NCBI GenBank assembly: GCA_017643585.1
Contig: JAEPND010000008.1
Span: 1-64,000 of the forward strand
Direction of reading: 5' to 3'
Length of the DNA: 64,000 nucleotides
From: Maricaulis sp.
GTDB taxonomy: Bacteria; Pseudomonadota; Alphaproteobacteria; Caulobacterales; Maricaulaceae
Below are positions 9,079 to 18,239 of this stretch, in pieces (the first letter of the stretch is position 1; every line of letters begins with the position of its first letter). The position numbers and the translations under genes were made by a program. Below the pieces are notes generated by a model. That model was not told the DNA's origin. It saw nothing but the letters and a program-made list of their open reading frames with translations, and ran no database searches.

Positions 9079-9630
9079 ATGCGGATCCTCTTGATCATGA
9101 TCGCCAGCATGCTTGCGGCCTGCACGCCGGCCAGCCAATCCGCGGAGCGTGCGGGTGTCGTGCTAACGCTCCATGGCGATATCGCGGCGAGCAACCGCGC
9201 GGCCATGGATCCGCAGATCGAGCCCCTGTTCAACACGTTCGGCCTGGAGTTCGAGCAGGCTTACGTCGTCTCCGGCGCCCAGCTGGCCCGCCTCGCCCAG
9301 CACGATATCCAGGTCGATTATCCCGCAGGCGGCGCGCAACGCGCGTTTCGTGGTCCGCTGTTGAGAGATGTGCTCGCCCTCGCCATGCCGCGTGGTGACA
9401 ACGTGGTGGTGACGGCCCTGGACGGGTATCAGCGTGACATCAGCTGGCAGCGGATCGAGGCTCATGACGTGATCCTGGCGACTTCGATGGATGGCCAGCC
9501 CTTGCCCATGGGCGGGTTCGGACCGGCCATGCTGGTCTGGCCGCGCGCAACGGATCGAGCCCTCGCGGGCATGTCAGATGATGACTGGCTCTGGGGCGTG
9601 ATCGCGATCGAGATCACCACCTCGCCATAA
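9079..9630 (+). CDS. Lipoprotein with molybdopterin-oxidoreductase-like fold
   Basis: 183 residues. The N-terminus is a lipoprotein signal with lipobox MLAAC (Cys at residue 15). The body has patterns seen in small proteins related to the Mo-cofactor domain of sulfite-oxidase-type enzymes: a strand with VVLTLHGDI, the AFRGPLLRDVLALA block, and DGYQRDISW followed by LATSMDGQPLPMGGFGPAMLVWP. The conserved Cys that would bind molybdenum is not evident, so it may not bind the cofactor. It lies 8 bases behind the FemAB-like gene and converges on the XRE gene. Confidence 0.6.
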   Translation: MRILLIMIASMLAACTPASQSAERAGVVLTLHGDIAASNRAAMDPQIEPLFNTFGLEFEQAYVVSGAQLARLAQHDIQVDYPAGGAQRAFRGPLLRDVLALAMPRGDNVVVTALDGYQRDISWQRIEAHDVILATSMDGQPLPMGGFGPAMLVWPRATDRALAGMSDDDWLWGVIAIEITTSP

Positions 9631-9633
9631 ACC

Positions 9634-10086
9634 TCAGTCGCGTTGCCATTGCTCGGAATAGCGGGTGGCCACTTCGACAATGACGACCGTTGCAGCGTGA
9701 GCGACCGCGCCCACCGTCCACCAGATCAGCGGCCACTTCATGGCGAAATATCCCAGGCCCCAGCTTATACCGAGAAAGACCACGGCGCCGATGGCGTAGC
9801 TGGCGAGATGGATCCACAGGGATAGGCGCAGCGCCGCCCGGGTCTTGCCATTGCGGGTCTGCACAAGCTCGGCAGCCTGTTCCTCCGGGTCCAGCGCCAG
9901 GGCTGACACGTCGACATCATAGGCCGCGGCCAGCGCCTTGAGGGTCTCCTGTGAAGCCTGGCCGCCACTCTCCAGCCGCTGGATCGTGCGCAAACCGACG
10001 CCGGCCAGCTCGGCGACATGCTCTTGGGACCATTGACGCTCTTCGCGCCAGCGCTTGATCTTGGCGGTATCGGGTTTGAACGGCAT
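9634..10086 (-). CDS. XRE-type helix-turn-helix protein with C-terminal 2TM domain
   Basis: 150 residues. The N-terminal 65 residues form a Cro/CI-type helix-turn-helix (WSQEHVAELAGVGLRTIQRLE, with the recognition helix in the second part). From about residue 85 two hydrophobic helices follow (LSLWIHLASYAIGAVVFLGI and WWTVGAVAHAATVVIVEVA), the so-called 2TM domain. This gives a membrane-tethered DNA-binding protein. Its target cannot be inferred; it converges with the lipoprotein gene with only 3 bases between the stops. Confidence 0.82.
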   Translation of the reverse strand: MPFKPDTAKIKRWREERQWSQEHVAELAGVGLRTIQRLESGGQASQETLKALAAAYDVDVSALALDPEEQAAELVQTRNGKTRAALRLSLWIHLASYAIGAVVFLGISWGLGYFAMKWPLIWWTVGAVAHAATVVIVEVATRYSEQWQRD

Positions 10087-10215
10087 TTCGAACTCCTCAG
10101 TGCTCTCGCAATCGATGGATCATCAAAGAGCAGGTGCAGTTCAAATCCTCTACGCCAAATGGCCGCCACATGCACGCCACGGCCCCGCCAGCGGCGTGCA
10201 GGCGCAGGTTTTCGT

Positions 10216-10536
10216 CTATTCGGAGCGCGGGTTGTCGAGCACACGTCCATCCGCGACATGCATTTGCAGATTGCTCACGCGATTGCGTCGATCACGCTGG
10301 AATACAAGGCGAAAACGATCATCACCGGGAATAGCGAAGCGATCATCGCCCAGGGGCGTGAGGATGATTCCCGGCCCGCCATCGCGCTGATAGACAAGCT
10401 GCCCCTCAACCAGACGCGCCGTGCGAATGCCATAGGACCCGACATAGGCCGGCGCCACTCCGGACCCCATCTCATACTCGCGTCTGGCGCGAAGTCTGCC
10501 CGCCCGAACCGCCTGAACTGTCACGAAAGCGCACAA
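10216..10536 (-). CDS. Short protein resembling C-terminal domain of serine hydrolases/S41 peptidases
   Basis: About 106 residues. The part VAPAYVGSYGIRTARL ... GQLVYQRDGGP ... LTPLGDDRFAIPGDDRFRLVF looks like the small beta-rich domain that ends some beta-lactamase-like hydrolases and S41 peptidases (Y-x-G-x-Y-G, then alternating strands). No catalytic domain is attached: an in-frame TAG lies about 30 bases upstream of 10536. So this is either a free-standing small protein, perhaps exported (the hydrophobic start LLCAFVTVQAV is weak), or the remnant of a larger gene. The start codon is unclear. Confidence 0.5.
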   Translation of the reverse strand: MCAFVTVQAVRAGRLRARREYEMGSGVAPAYVGSYGIRTARLVEGQLVYQRDGGPGIILTPLGDDRFAIPGDDRFRLVFQRDRRNRVSNLQMHVADGRVLDNPRSE

Positions 10537-10611
10537 AAGGCTTTGAGCGTGCGGCCTGACTTCCTATGGTGCGCGCCAAGTGAAATTGTGTCCTGGGAGG
10601 GGACGAGTTCC

Positions 10612-12168
10612 ATGTACGAAACAATTGTGGGCGGCATCGAGACGTTCAGTGACTTCCTTTGGGGAGGTAACTGGGGCGATCAGACGATCCTGCCGGTGGG
10701 CCCGATTACCATTCTTCTGCTTGGTACCGGTCTGTATCTCATGGTGGGTCTGCGCTTCATGCCGATCCGCCAACTTCCGCGCGCATTCCGCTCGCTCTTC
10801 TCTGGCAAGCACGACAAGGAAGACGGTGCCATCTCCCCGTTCCAGGCGCTGGCTACAGCCCTGTCGGGACAGGTGGGCACGGGTAACCTTGCCGGTGTGG
10901 CCACCGCGATCACGCTGGGTGGTCCGGCCGCGATCTTCTGGATGTGGGTTACGGCCATGGTCGGCATGGCGTCGGCCTATTCGGAATCCATGCTCGCCGT
11001 TCGCTATCGTGAGCACCCGAAGGATGGCAAGTCGTCCGTCGCCGGTGGTCCGATGTACTACATCAAGAACGGCCTCGGAAAATGGTGGATGTGGCTGGCT
11101 GTCCTGTTCGCCGCGGGCACGCTTTTCTCGGCGCTGGCCACCGGTAACATGATCCAGTCCAACTCGCTGACCAACGGTATCGTGGGTGCGCTGGGCAATG
11201 CCGACATCCTCGACCCTGACAGCATCACCTCCAAGAGGATTGTCGGTGCCGTGATTGCCGGTCTGACCTTCATCGTCATCCTCGGCGGCATCAAGTCCAT
11301 CGGTACCGTCGCGGGTCGCGTGGTTCCGCTGATGGCCATCACCTATGTCATCGTTGCGCTTGTCACCCTGGTCATGAACGCCAACGAGATCCCGGCCGCG
11401 TTCGGCCTGATCTTCGGTGGCCTGTTCGAACCGGCCGCAGCGGCCGGTGGCTTCCTCGGTGCATCCCTGTCTGCCGGTATCCGTTTCGGTGTTGAGCGTG
11501 GTCTCTTCTCCAACGAAGCCGGTCAGGGTTCCGCTCCGATCGCGCACGCGGCTGCGCGGACGAAGGACCCGGTCCAGCAGGGCAAGATCGCCATGGTCGG
11601 TACCTTCCTGGACACCATGGTTATCTGTACGATGACGGCCCTGGTTATCCTGACCGTCACGGGCGACTTCGTGTACAACGAGGCAGGTGAAACGATCGGT
11701 TATGCATGGCTGGCTGGCCTCGAGGGCATCCAGGTGACCCAGGCCTCCTACCAGGCGGCTTTCCCGTTTGGTGACTGGTATATCGCCATCATCCTGGCCT
11801 TCTTCGCCTTCACCACCATTCTGGGCTGGTCCTATTATGGTGAGCGCGCGATCGCATTCCTGGGAGGCGAGGGCCTTGTCGTCCCGTTCCGCCTGGTCTG
11901 GGTTGCGATGGTGTTCGTGGGTTCTTTCCAGGAGGTCGACGTGATCTGGCGTCTGGGCGGCATTGCCAATGCGGCGATGGCGGCTCCGAACCTGATTGCT
12001 CTGATCTTCCTGTCCAGTATGGTCTTCAAGATCACCAAGGAGCACGATGCCAAGATCGTCGCCGGTGGTCTGGATGTCGACTATGACGCCAGCGCCCATG
12101 TCGATGACTCACCCGAGGCCGACGCCGAGGGCGATGACGACGCTGACATTGACAAGAAGCCGGAATAA
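10612..12168 (+). CDS. Sodium:alanine symporter (AGCS family)
   Basis: 518 residues, about ten membrane helices. It carries the AGCS signature region GQVGTGNLAGVATAITLGGP with AIFWMWVTAMVGMA, and the conserved GVERGLFSNEAGQGSAPIAHAA. These transporters import alanine or glycine with Na+. The tail is strongly acidic (SPEADAEGDDDADIDKKPE). I start at the ATG at 10612, with gggaggg about 10 bases upstream; the open frame further upstream (from 10018) is chance. A clear rho-independent terminator follows. Codon choice is strongly biased to C/G-ending codons, suggesting high expression. Confidence 0.93.
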   Translation: MYETIVGGIETFSDFLWGGNWGDQTILPVGPITILLLGTGLYLMVGLRFMPIRQLPRAFRSLFSGKHDKEDGAISPFQALATALSGQVGTGNLAGVATAITLGGPAAIFWMWVTAMVGMASAYSESMLAVRYREHPKDGKSSVAGGPMYYIKNGLGKWWMWLAVLFAAGTLFSALATGNMIQSNSLTNGIVGALGNADILDPDSITSKRIVGAVIAGLTFIVILGGIKSIGTVAGRVVPLMAITYVIVALVTLVMNANEIPAAFGLIFGGLFEPAAAAGGFLGASLSAGIRFGVERGLFSNEAGQGSAPIAHAAARTKDPVQQGKIAMVGTFLDTMVICTMTALVILTVTGDFVYNEAGETIGYAWLAGLEGIQVTQASYQAAFPFGDWYIAIILAFFAFTTILGWSYYGERAIAFLGGEGLVVPFRLVWVAMVFVGSFQEVDVIWRLGGIANAAMAAPNLIALIFLSSMVFKITKEHDAKIVAGGLDVDYDASAHVDDSPEADAEGDDDADIDKKPE

Positions 12169-12206
12169 TCCTGGACCGGCATAATCTTGGAAACGAGATG
12201 CAGGAG

Positions 12207-12238
12207 AAGCCCCGCCGGACCCGGTGGGGCTTTTCTTT
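12207..12238 (+). terminator. Rho-independent terminator of the AGCS gene
   Basis: AGCCCC (12208-12213) pairs with GGGGCT (12226-12231) around a GC-rich loop, followed by TTTCTTTT. It lies 40 bases after the stop. Confidence 0.85.
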
Positions 12239-12243
12239 TGCGG

Positions 12244-12630
12244 CTAGCGTCGCGGCCTGATCAATCGCAGCACGACAAAGGCCAGCGCGATGCCGACCAG
12301 GTCGGCGACGAAATCCGCCCAGGATGCCGTGCGACCCACGAAGTCCGTGGATTGCAGGTATTCGATGCCCAGCCCGTAAATGGCCAGCAGGCTTCCGGTG
12401 ATCAGCCGGCTGATGGTAGGCCAGCCCAGACGGGTCAGCAGGGCAAGAGTGAAGAACGCCGCAATATGTTCCAGCTTGTCCGAGCCCAGCAGCGTCGGGG
12501 GCGTGGCAAAGCCGGGCTGGAGCGCCAGATCCGTGATCAGCACGATGGTGGTCAAGAACATGACACGCCCTGCCCATCGCAGTCCCATATCTGGACGCCG
12601 GGCCGAAGTATTCTTAGGTTCCGCTGACAT
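12244..12630 (-). CDS. VanZ-like membrane protein
   Basis: Up to 128 residues with four hydrophobic segments and the VanZ-like pattern [15 protein letters not shown], then [26 protein letters not shown], whose Glu and Asp are conserved in the family. VanZ-like proteins are small integral membrane proteins; their role outside teicoplanin resistance is not settled. The first ATG (12630) is only 19 bases from the start of bioB, leaving no room for promoters; the ATG at 12588 ([11 protein letters not shown]) may be the real start. Confidence 0.78.
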   Translation of the reverse strand: MSAEPKNTSARRPDMGLRWAGRVMFLTTIVLITDLALQPGFATPPTLLGSDKLEHIAAFFTLALLTRLGWPTISRLITGSLLAIYGLGIEYLQSTDFVGRTASWADFVADLVGIALAFVVLRLIRPRR

Positions 12631-12649
12631 TCTTCAGGACAGGCTTTCC

Positions 12650-13639
12650 ATGACCCAGTTGCTCAATGATATCGACCGTCTGCTGACCCCGCGTGCCGAT
12701 TGGACCCGCGAGGAGGCTGCCGAGATCTATCGCGCACCGTTTAATGACCTCATCTTCGCGGCGCAATCCGTGCACAGAAAATGCCATCCCGCCAACCAGG
12801 TCCAGACCAGCCAGCTGTTGTCCATCAAGACCGGCGGCTGTGCCGAGGACTGTGGTTACTGCAACCAGTCAGCCCATTTCGATACCGGCCTGAAAGCCTC
12901 CAAGCTGATGCCGGTCGACGAGGTTCTCGAAGCCGCACAGAAAGCCAAGGATGGTGGCGCCACCCGCTTCTGCATGGGGGCAGCCTGGCGCGAGCTGAAG
13001 GCTCGCGACGAGGACGCGATCTGCGACATGATCTCCGGGGTCAAGGCGATGGGCATGGAAACCTGTGTCACGCTCGGCATGCTGGAAGATGACCAGGCGA
13101 AAAAACTGCGTGACGCCGGGCTGGATTATTACAATCACAATATCGACACCGCGCCGGAAGATTATGGCCGGGTGATCTCGACGCGCACCTACCAGGACCG
13201 CCTGGATACGCTGGAGCGCGTGCGTGGCGCCGGCATCCATGTCTGCACGGGCGGGATCATCGGCATGGGCGAGCCGGAGACGGCGCGCATCGGCCTGATT
13301 GCCGAGCTGGCCAATATGGACCCGCACCCGGAAAGCGTTCCGATCAACCACCTGGTGGCGGTCGAGAACACCCCGCTGGGGGACAGCAAGCCGCTGGACG
13401 CCATCGACTTCGTTCGCACCATCGCCACGGCACGGATCATGATGCCGAAATCCATGGTCCGCCTGTCAGCAGGCCGCGAAGGCATGAGCCGCGAAACCCA
13501 GGCCCTGTGTTTCCTTGCCGGCGCCAATTCCATCTTCGTGGGCGAGGAACTCCTGACCACGCCGAACCCGGAAAAGCACGAGGATTTCGACCTGTTCAAG
13601 ACGCTGGGCATCGAACCGATGACCATGCCGGCGGAATAA
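12650..13639 (+). CDS. bioB: Biotin synthase
   Basis: 329 residues; a radical-SAM enzyme that inserts sulfur into dethiobiotin. The 4Fe-4S/SAM motif is C64-x3-C68-x2-C71 ([13 protein letters not shown]). Cys108 (RFCMGAAWR) and the later Cys in METCVTLG and [12 protein letters not shown] are the expected 2Fe-2S ligands. [11 protein letters not shown] is family-typical. Full length. The ATG at 12650 has aggacagg upstream. No other biotin genes are next to it; phhB follows after 9 bases. Confidence 0.97.
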   Translation: MTQLLNDIDRLLTPRADWTREEAAEIYRAPFNDLIFAAQSVHRKCHPANQVQTSQLLSIKTGGCAEDCGYCNQSAHFDTGLKASKLMPVDEVLEAAQKAKDGGATRFCMGAAWRELKARDEDAICDMISGVKAMGMETCVTLGMLEDDQAKKLRDAGLDYYNHNIDTAPEDYGRVISTRTYQDRLDTLERVRGAGIHVCTGGIIGMGEPETARIGLIAELANMDPHPESVPINHLVAVENTPLGDSKPLDAIDFVRTIATARIMMPKSMVRLSAGREGMSRETQALCFLAGANSIFVGEELLTTPNPEKHEDFDLFKTLGIEPMTMPAE

Positions 13640-13648
13640 GAGGCGGAC

Positions 13649-13924
13649 ATGGAAAAGCTTGGCGCAGACAAGGTTGTCGCAAAACTCTCCGGCTGGTCGG
13701 TTGTCGACGGCCGGGATGCGATCCGCAAGGTCTATGAATTTGCCGACTTCAACGCGGCCTGGGGCTTCATGAGCCGGGTGGCCGTCAAGGCGGAGCAGAT
13801 GGACCACCATCCCGAATGGTTCAATGTCTGGAACAAGGTCGATGTGACGCTGGCCACGCACGATGCCGGCGGCGTGACCGAGCTTGACCTGACCCTGGCC
13901 AGCTTCATGGACGAGATCGCCTAG
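13649..13924 (+). CDS. phhB: Pterin-4a-carbinolamine dehydratase
   Basis: 91 residues. It dehydrates 4a-hydroxytetrahydropterin formed by aromatic amino acid hydroxylases. The active-site pattern is present: H53-H54-P55-E-W in [17 protein letters not shown] and H71 in TLATHDAGG, followed by TELDLTLA. Length is normal. It follows bioB after 9 bases and may be cotranscribed although the pathways are unrelated. No phenylalanine hydroxylase lies in the window. Confidence 0.93.
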   Translation: MEKLGADKVVAKLSGWSVVDGRDAIRKVYEFADFNAAWGFMSRVAVKAEQMDHHPEWFNVWNKVDVTLATHDAGGVTELDLTLASFMDEIA

Positions 13925-13930
13925 GGCGCG

Positions 13931-14395
13931 CTAGTCGGAATGGATGATGATCATGCCCAGGAGGACGTCCGCGCCTTCCTGGCCCAGCGTCATGTTTGTC
14001 GCTTCCTGCAGCAGGGCCGCGATCCGGTCAGCGTCAGGGACTTCCCCGAACGAGTAATAGGATCCGGCATACAGCGTCAGGGCCGACACGTATGCATTGC
14101 GCAGGCGGGGCATGTAGCGCTCCACGCGGCGGCGCAGGCGCGGGTCGTCGATCTCCAGCCCGGCCTCGATCTGCAACAGGCCCTGCGAGCGATAATTGGC
14201 CTGCACCGTCGCTGTCAGCGGCGGGAGCGGCATATAGGTCGAGGACGAGGTCAGATTGCGGTGGCGGCCATCGCTGTCAGAGGATGAACTGCCTTCTGCC
14301 GGCGGCGCAGCGGAAGCAAGCGCAGTAGGTCCAGCCAGCACGAGGCAGGCTGCGACGAGACCGGTACGAACAAGGTTTGACGCGAAACTGGACAT
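13931..14395 (-). CDS. Secreted protein, FliL-like C-terminal half, unknown function
   Basis: 154 residues. The N-terminus is a Sec-type signal (LVRTGLVAACLVLAGPTALASAAPP). A Ser/Asp-rich linker follows, and then a domain with the layout of FliL-like proteins: YMPLPPLTATVQANY (strand), a strand with LLQIEAGLEIDDPRLRRRVERYMPRLRNAYVSAL (strand plus helix). Proteins of this form are common in Caulobacterales-like bacteria. No flagellar gene is nearby, so a flagellar role is not supported. It converges with phhB. Confidence 0.62.
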   Translation of the reverse strand: MSSFASNLVRTGLVAACLVLAGPTALASAAPPAEGSSSSDSDGRHRNLTSSSTYMPLPPLTATVQANYRSQGLLQIEAGLEIDDPRLRRRVERYMPRLRNAYVSALTLYAGSYYSFGEVPDADRIAALLQEATNMTLGQEGADVLLGMIIIHSD

Positions 14396-14494
14396 GCCCG
14401 TGGTCTAGCAGACAGACGTAAAGGAAGCGTTCGTGCAGGCCTTCGCAGGGCGCGCGCAGCCCGCTTGCCCCCGGGTGTCGACGGGATGCGGCGT

Positions 14495-15094
14495 CTACTG
14501 GATGTGGTTGACGATCAGCTGGTCTTCCCGGTGGGTCAGGCGCTCGGCGTATTCGTCTTCATTGAGCTGGGTCATGGCACACATCAGATACCATTCGCCA
14601 TCTTTGGCGCGGACCGGCGTGTTGATCGCCCGCCAGAACTGGATCTGGTCATTCAGCGCATTGGTCCAGACGACGTCGACAGAGCGCACCTTGCCGCTGA
14701 AGACTCCGCAATTGAGGATGTCGCGGACGATGCGGTGTCCGTGCTCGAATGCCTCTCGCTTGACTTGGAGGCCTTCGACAATCCCGGAAAATTGCGGGTG
14801 ATTGCGGAAGCCATTGGACAGGGCGACATAGCGCACATTGTCCAGGCTGGGCTGGATCACGCAGATGATCTGCGGGCTGACGCGCACGCTCGCGAGCACA
14901 AAGTCGATCACATCCCGGTGTGAGCGATCGGACATCAGGGCCCGGATGCGGTTCTCAAGCCCCGGTTTCGGCTCGGTACTTCCGGCTTCAAGGCGAGACA
15001 CATAGGCCTGGCTGATCTTGAGAAGATCCGCCAGCGCTTCCTGCTTCAGTCCCGTCCGCGCTCGGAAAGCCCGTAGCTCGGTACTCCAATTCAT
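14495..15094 (-). CDS. XRE-type transcriptional regulator with C-terminal sensor-like domain
   Basis: 199 residues from the ATG at 15094. Residues 1-60 are a Cro/CI helix-turn-helix (LKQEALADLLKISQAYVSRLEAG). The remainder (about 70-199) has the size and strand pattern of a PAS-like domain (ICVIQPSLDNVRYVALSNGF, SVDVVWTNALNDQIQFWRAIN). The ligand is unknown. The open frame extends upstream to 15193, but the usual XRE start supports 15094. Its neighbours give no functional hint. Confidence 0.78.
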   Translation of the reverse strand: MNWSTELRAFRARTGLKQEALADLLKISQAYVSRLEAGSTEPKPGLENRIRALMSDRSHRDVIDFVLASVRVSPQIICVIQPSLDNVRYVALSNGFRNHPQFSGIVEGLQVKREAFEHGHRIVRDILNCGVFSGKVRSVDVVWTNALNDQIQFWRAINTPVRAKDGEWYLMCAMTQLNEDEYAERLTHREDQLIVNHIQ

Positions 15095-15343
15095 GTTGCG
15101 ACCCCACACCTGCAACGAGAAGCCGTGCACCTTACTGACCGAATATGTGTAGACAAGCGCGCGCCCCGGTCGGGGCTTTAATATCTTATGCAAACAAGAG
15201 GTTGCAAAAAAAGACCAAACAGATCTCAGGCTGGGGTGGCTGTGGATCGAAGGTCGCGAATCCAGCTTTGGGCAGAGTGGCGCTGGACGTGATCAAGCGT
15301 GGCGGGCTAAAAGGCGGTAAACCTTGAGGAGAAAGTTCCGGCC

Positions 15344-15655
15344 ATGTCGATCCTTGATGCCCTGATTGCGTATATCGCATTACCACTGCTCAATTTTCTA
15401 ACGATAGTCATCATTATTTCGATCGTCCTGAGTTGGCTAATCTCGTTCAACGTCATCAATTCTAGTAATCAGGTTGTTTCTGTTGTCTGGCGTATGACCA
15501 GCACTTTGACTGAGCCGCTACTGGGCCCTATTCGGCGGATACTTCCACCCTTGGGTGGGCTGGATCTTTCGCCCCTCGTGCTCATCCTGCTGGTTACTTT
15601 TGTTGAGCGTGTGCTGGGGTCCATTCTTCGCGGGACGTTCACCGGTCTCTTCTGA
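15344..15655 (+). CDS. YggT-family membrane protein
   Basis: 103 residues with two long hydrophobic segments (about 10-35 and 70-95) flanking the family motif TEPLLGPIRRILPPLGGLDLSPLVLIL. YggT proteins are inner-membrane proteins linked to cell division/envelope and osmotic tolerance in other bacteria. The ATG at 15344 follows aggagaaag. DUF167 and folD follow within 3 bases and by overlap, forming the yggT-yggU-folD arrangement usual in Alphaproteobacteria. Confidence 0.92.
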   Translation: MSILDALIAYIALPLLNFLTIVIIISIVLSWLISFNVINSSNQVVSVVWRMTSTLTEPLLGPIRRILPPLGGLDLSPLVLILLVTFVERVLGSILRGTFTGLF

Positions 15656-15658
15656 TCC

Positions 15659-15976
15659 GTGTTCGAAACCGGCAGCGGCCAGCTGGACGTGCGTGTCCGC
15701 GTGACCCCGAAGTCCGCTGCGGACAGCGTGGAAGGCCTGCATGTCGGAGCTGACGGCAAGTCCGCCCTGGCCCTGCGCGTTCGCGCCCTGCCTGACAAGG
15801 GCAAGGCCAACAAGGCTGTGATCGCCCTGTTCGCGGATTGGGCGCGATGTGCAAAACGCGATATAGACGTGGTTCGGGGGGCAACAGCCCGCATCAAGAC
15901 TCTTCGCGTGAGCGGTTCAGCCGACCAGCTGACCCGCATCCGGCAGCAATTGGAGGCGTTGACGCATGAGCGCTGA
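15659..15976 (+). CDS. DUF167 (YggU) family protein
   Basis: 105 residues with the DUF167 pattern LDVRVRVTPKSAADSVEGL, then LALRVRALPDKGKANKAVIALFADW and VVRGATARIKTLRVSG. The fold is small alpha/beta; biochemical function is not known. It starts with GTG at 15659, three bases after the yggT stop, and its end overlaps the folD start by 11 bases, so the three genes are translationally coupled. Confidence 0.93.
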   Translation: MFETGSGQLDVRVRVTPKSAADSVEGLHVGADGKSALALRVRALPDKGKANKAVIALFADWARCAKRDIDVVRGATARIKTLRVSGSADQLTRIRQQLEALTHER

Positions 15977-16844
15977 ACTGATCGACGGCAAGGCCATTGG
16001 CGAGGCACTGGACCTGGAGGCCAAGGCCGCCGGTGAGGAGCTGGCGAAGAAGCTTGGGCGTCCGCCCTGTCTGGCGGTCGTGCTGATTGGCGAGGATCCG
16101 GCCAGCCAGGTCTATGTGCGCAACAAGGTTCGCCGAACCGAGGCCGCGGGGCTGCGTTCGGTCGAAGTGCGCAAACCAGCCGACATTACCCAGGACGAAG
16201 CCATCGAAATCGTGCGCGGTCTGAATGCCGACCCAGAGGTGGACGGTATTCTGGTGCAATTGCCGCTCCCGGATCACATGGACGCCAATGCCGTCATCGA
16301 GACCATCGACCCGGACAAGGATGTGGACGGTCTGACCGAGGCCAGTGCCGGCCGCCTGGTACTTGGCAAGCCGGGGCTGCGCCCGTGCACGCCCGCGGGC
16401 TGTGTCTATCTGGCCGAACAGGCACTGGGTGACTTGTCCGGCAAGTCTGTCGTCGTTGTGGGGCGTTCTATCCTGGTCGGCAAGCCGGCCGCCCTGCTCT
16501 TCCTTGAGAAGAATGCGACCGTGACTATCGCCCACTCGCGGACCAAGGACCTGCCGGCCCTGTGCCGGACGGCAGATATCCTGGTGCCAGCTGTTGGTCG
16601 TCCGGAGATGGTGCGCGGAGACTGGGTCAAGTCCGGTGCCTGCGTGCTGGACGTGGGGATCAACCGGATCGATGCGCCCGAACGGGGTGAGGGCAAGACC
16701 CGCCTGGTGGGAGATGCGGCGTTTGATGAGATTGTCGGTCATGCCGGCTGGATCACACCGGTGCCCGGTGGTATCGGTCCGATGACCATCGCGATGTTGT
16801 TGCAAAACACCTTACGGGCCGCCGCCCTGAGATTGGGTGTGTAA
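15966..16844 (+). CDS. folD: Methylenetetrahydrofolate dehydrogenase/cyclohydrolase
   Basis: 292 residues. It interconverts 5,10-methylene-, methenyl- and 10-formyl-tetrahydrofolate with NADP. Family motifs: YVRNKVRRTEAAG (Tyr and catalytic Lys), VDGILVQLPLPDHM, the Rossmann segment VVVVGRSILVGKPAALLF, and the C-terminal PVPGGIGPMTIAMLLQNT. Length and motifs are complete. It begins inside the end of the DUF167 gene. Confidence 0.97.
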   Translation: MSAELIDGKAIGEALDLEAKAAGEELAKKLGRPPCLAVVLIGEDPASQVYVRNKVRRTEAAGLRSVEVRKPADITQDEAIEIVRGLNADPEVDGILVQLPLPDHMDANAVIETIDPDKDVDGLTEASAGRLVLGKPGLRPCTPAGCVYLAEQALGDLSGKSVVVVGRSILVGKPAALLFLEKNATVTIAHSRTKDLPALCRTADILVPAVGRPEMVRGDWVKSGACVLDVGINRIDAPERGEGKTRLVGDAAFDEIVGHAGWITPVPGGIGPMTIAMLLQNTLRAAALRLGV

Positions 16845-16936
16845 AACCGGCAATCCCAGATTGTGTTATTCGTAAACCGGGCGTAAACGGTTCGGTAACG
16901 CAACCCTCATATCATTTGAGCGGAAGGGAGATAGTC

Positions 16937-17353
16937 GTGCCAAATCAGTCGCTTAAAGTCTTGCATGTTGAGGACGACTTCGCGGATGCAATGCTCGTAC
17001 AGCATGCGGTATGTGAAGCGGGTGATTTTGATATCGCATTCGAGGTGGCGGGCACGCTGAAAGACGCCAAGCGCAAGCTGGCCAAGGAAGCCTTCGACCT
17101 GGTCCTGCTTGATCTCCGCCTGCCTGACTCCGTTCATCCGATCGACACGCTGGAAACGACACGCGATTGTATCGGCGAAACCCCTTTGCTCGTGCTCTCC
17201 GGCTCCATGGCTGTGGACAAGATTCACCTGCCCGAAGATGTTGCCGGACTGGACAAGAATGAAAGTTTCCGATCTGCCAAGGGCGAGGCGCCGATCCATC
17301 TGGCGCATCTGATCCGCGAAGCCGCAGAGGCCGCGGACATTCAGACCATCTAG
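16937..17353 (+). CDS. Single-domain response regulator
   Basis: 138 residues, essentially one receiver domain: acidic pocket in VLHVEDDFADAML, phospho-acceptor Asp in FDLVLLDLRLPDS, the Ser of LVLSGS at the switch position, and the conserved Lys in GLDKNESF. There is no output domain, so it acts by protein contact or phosphotransfer. The switch half is somewhat shortened (SGSMAVDKIHLPEDVAGLDKN). The GTG at 16937 has ggaaggga upstream. No histidine kinase is adjacent. Confidence 0.85.
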   Translation: MPNQSLKVLHVEDDFADAMLVQHAVCEAGDFDIAFEVAGTLKDAKRKLAKEAFDLVLLDLRLPDSVHPIDTLETTRDCIGETPLLVLSGSMAVDKIHLPEDVAGLDKNESFRSAKGEAPIHLAHLIREAAEAADIQTI

Positions 17354-17423
17354 CCTGAATTCTTCTATACAATGAGCACCACCTCTGGCATGCCAGTCCT
17401 GCGATTGCATGCGGAGGAGAGCC

Positions 17424-18215
17424 ATGAGTACAGCGCACGAAGTCGACTACAAGATTTGCGGTGAAGACATCCAGTTTGTTGAAATCGAGCTGGACCCGAA
17501 TGAGAGCGTCATCGCTGAGGCGGGGTCGATGATGTATAAGTCACCGAGCATCGACATGGATGCCATTTTCGGTGACGGCTCATCCAAACACAGCGGTTTC
17601 TGGGGCGCGGTTGCCGGTGCGGGGAAGCGCATCCTGACCGGCGAGAGCCTGTTCATGACGGTCTATACCCACCAGGGTCAGGGCAAGTCTCATGTGGCCT
17701 TTGCCGCACCTTTTCCAGGGACGATTATCCCGGTTCACCTGCCCGATGTCGGTGGCGAGCTGATCTGTCAGAAAGACAGTTTCCTGGCCGCTGCAAAAGG
17801 AGTTTCGGTCGGTATCGCCCTGCAAAAACGCATCATGACCGGCCTGTTCGGGGGTGAGGGCTTCATCATGCAACGCCTGGAAGGCGATGGCTGGTGTTTC
17901 GTCCACGCGGGCGGAACCTTGGTGGAGAAAGAGCTGGCGGCGGGCGAAGAGCTGCACGTCGATACGGGCTGTGTTGTTGCCTATACCAGCAGCGTCGACT
18001 TCGAGATCGAGCGTGCCGGCAATATCAAGTCCATGATCTTTGGTGGCGAGGGAGTGTTCTTCGCGCATCTGAAAGGGCCGGGCAAAGTCTGGCTTCAATC
18101 CATGCCGTTCTCCCGCCTAGCCGGGCGTATCCTGGCCAATGTTCCGGTCGCCGGGTCGGGTCAGGGTGAGGGGTCCGTTCTGGGGCCGCTCGGCAGCATC
18201 ATGCGGGGAAGCTGA
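17424..18215 (+). CDS. AIM24/TIGR00266-family protein
   Basis: 263 residues, beta-rich, of the AIM24 family: VIAEAGSMMYKSPSIDMDAIFGDG near the N-terminus, GSGQGEGSVLGPLGS near the end, and the central GEGFIMQRLEGDGWCFVHAGG segment. Members share a tryptophan-RNA-binding-attenuator-like fold; the bacterial role is not established. The ATG at 17424 is favoured because cggaggaga lies just upstream. No signal peptide. Confidence 0.88.
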   Translation: MSTAHEVDYKICGEDIQFVEIELDPNESVIAEAGSMMYKSPSIDMDAIFGDGSSKHSGFWGAVAGAGKRILTGESLFMTVYTHQGQGKSHVAFAAPFPGTIIPVHLPDVGGELICQKDSFLAAAKGVSVGIALQKRIMTGLFGGEGFIMQRLEGDGWCFVHAGGTLVEKELAAGEELHVDTGCVVAYTSSVDFEIERAGNIKSMIFGGEGVFFAHLKGPGKVWLQSMPFSRLAGRILANVPVAGSGQGEGSVLGPLGSIMRGS

Positions 18216-18239
18216 TCACCTGCAATATTCATTGAATAT

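Noticed and set aside
10564-12099. 511-codon minus-strand frame opposite the AGCS transporter
   Set aside because: Composition rich in Arg, His, Asp and Gln without hydrophobic core, typical of an antisense shadow.
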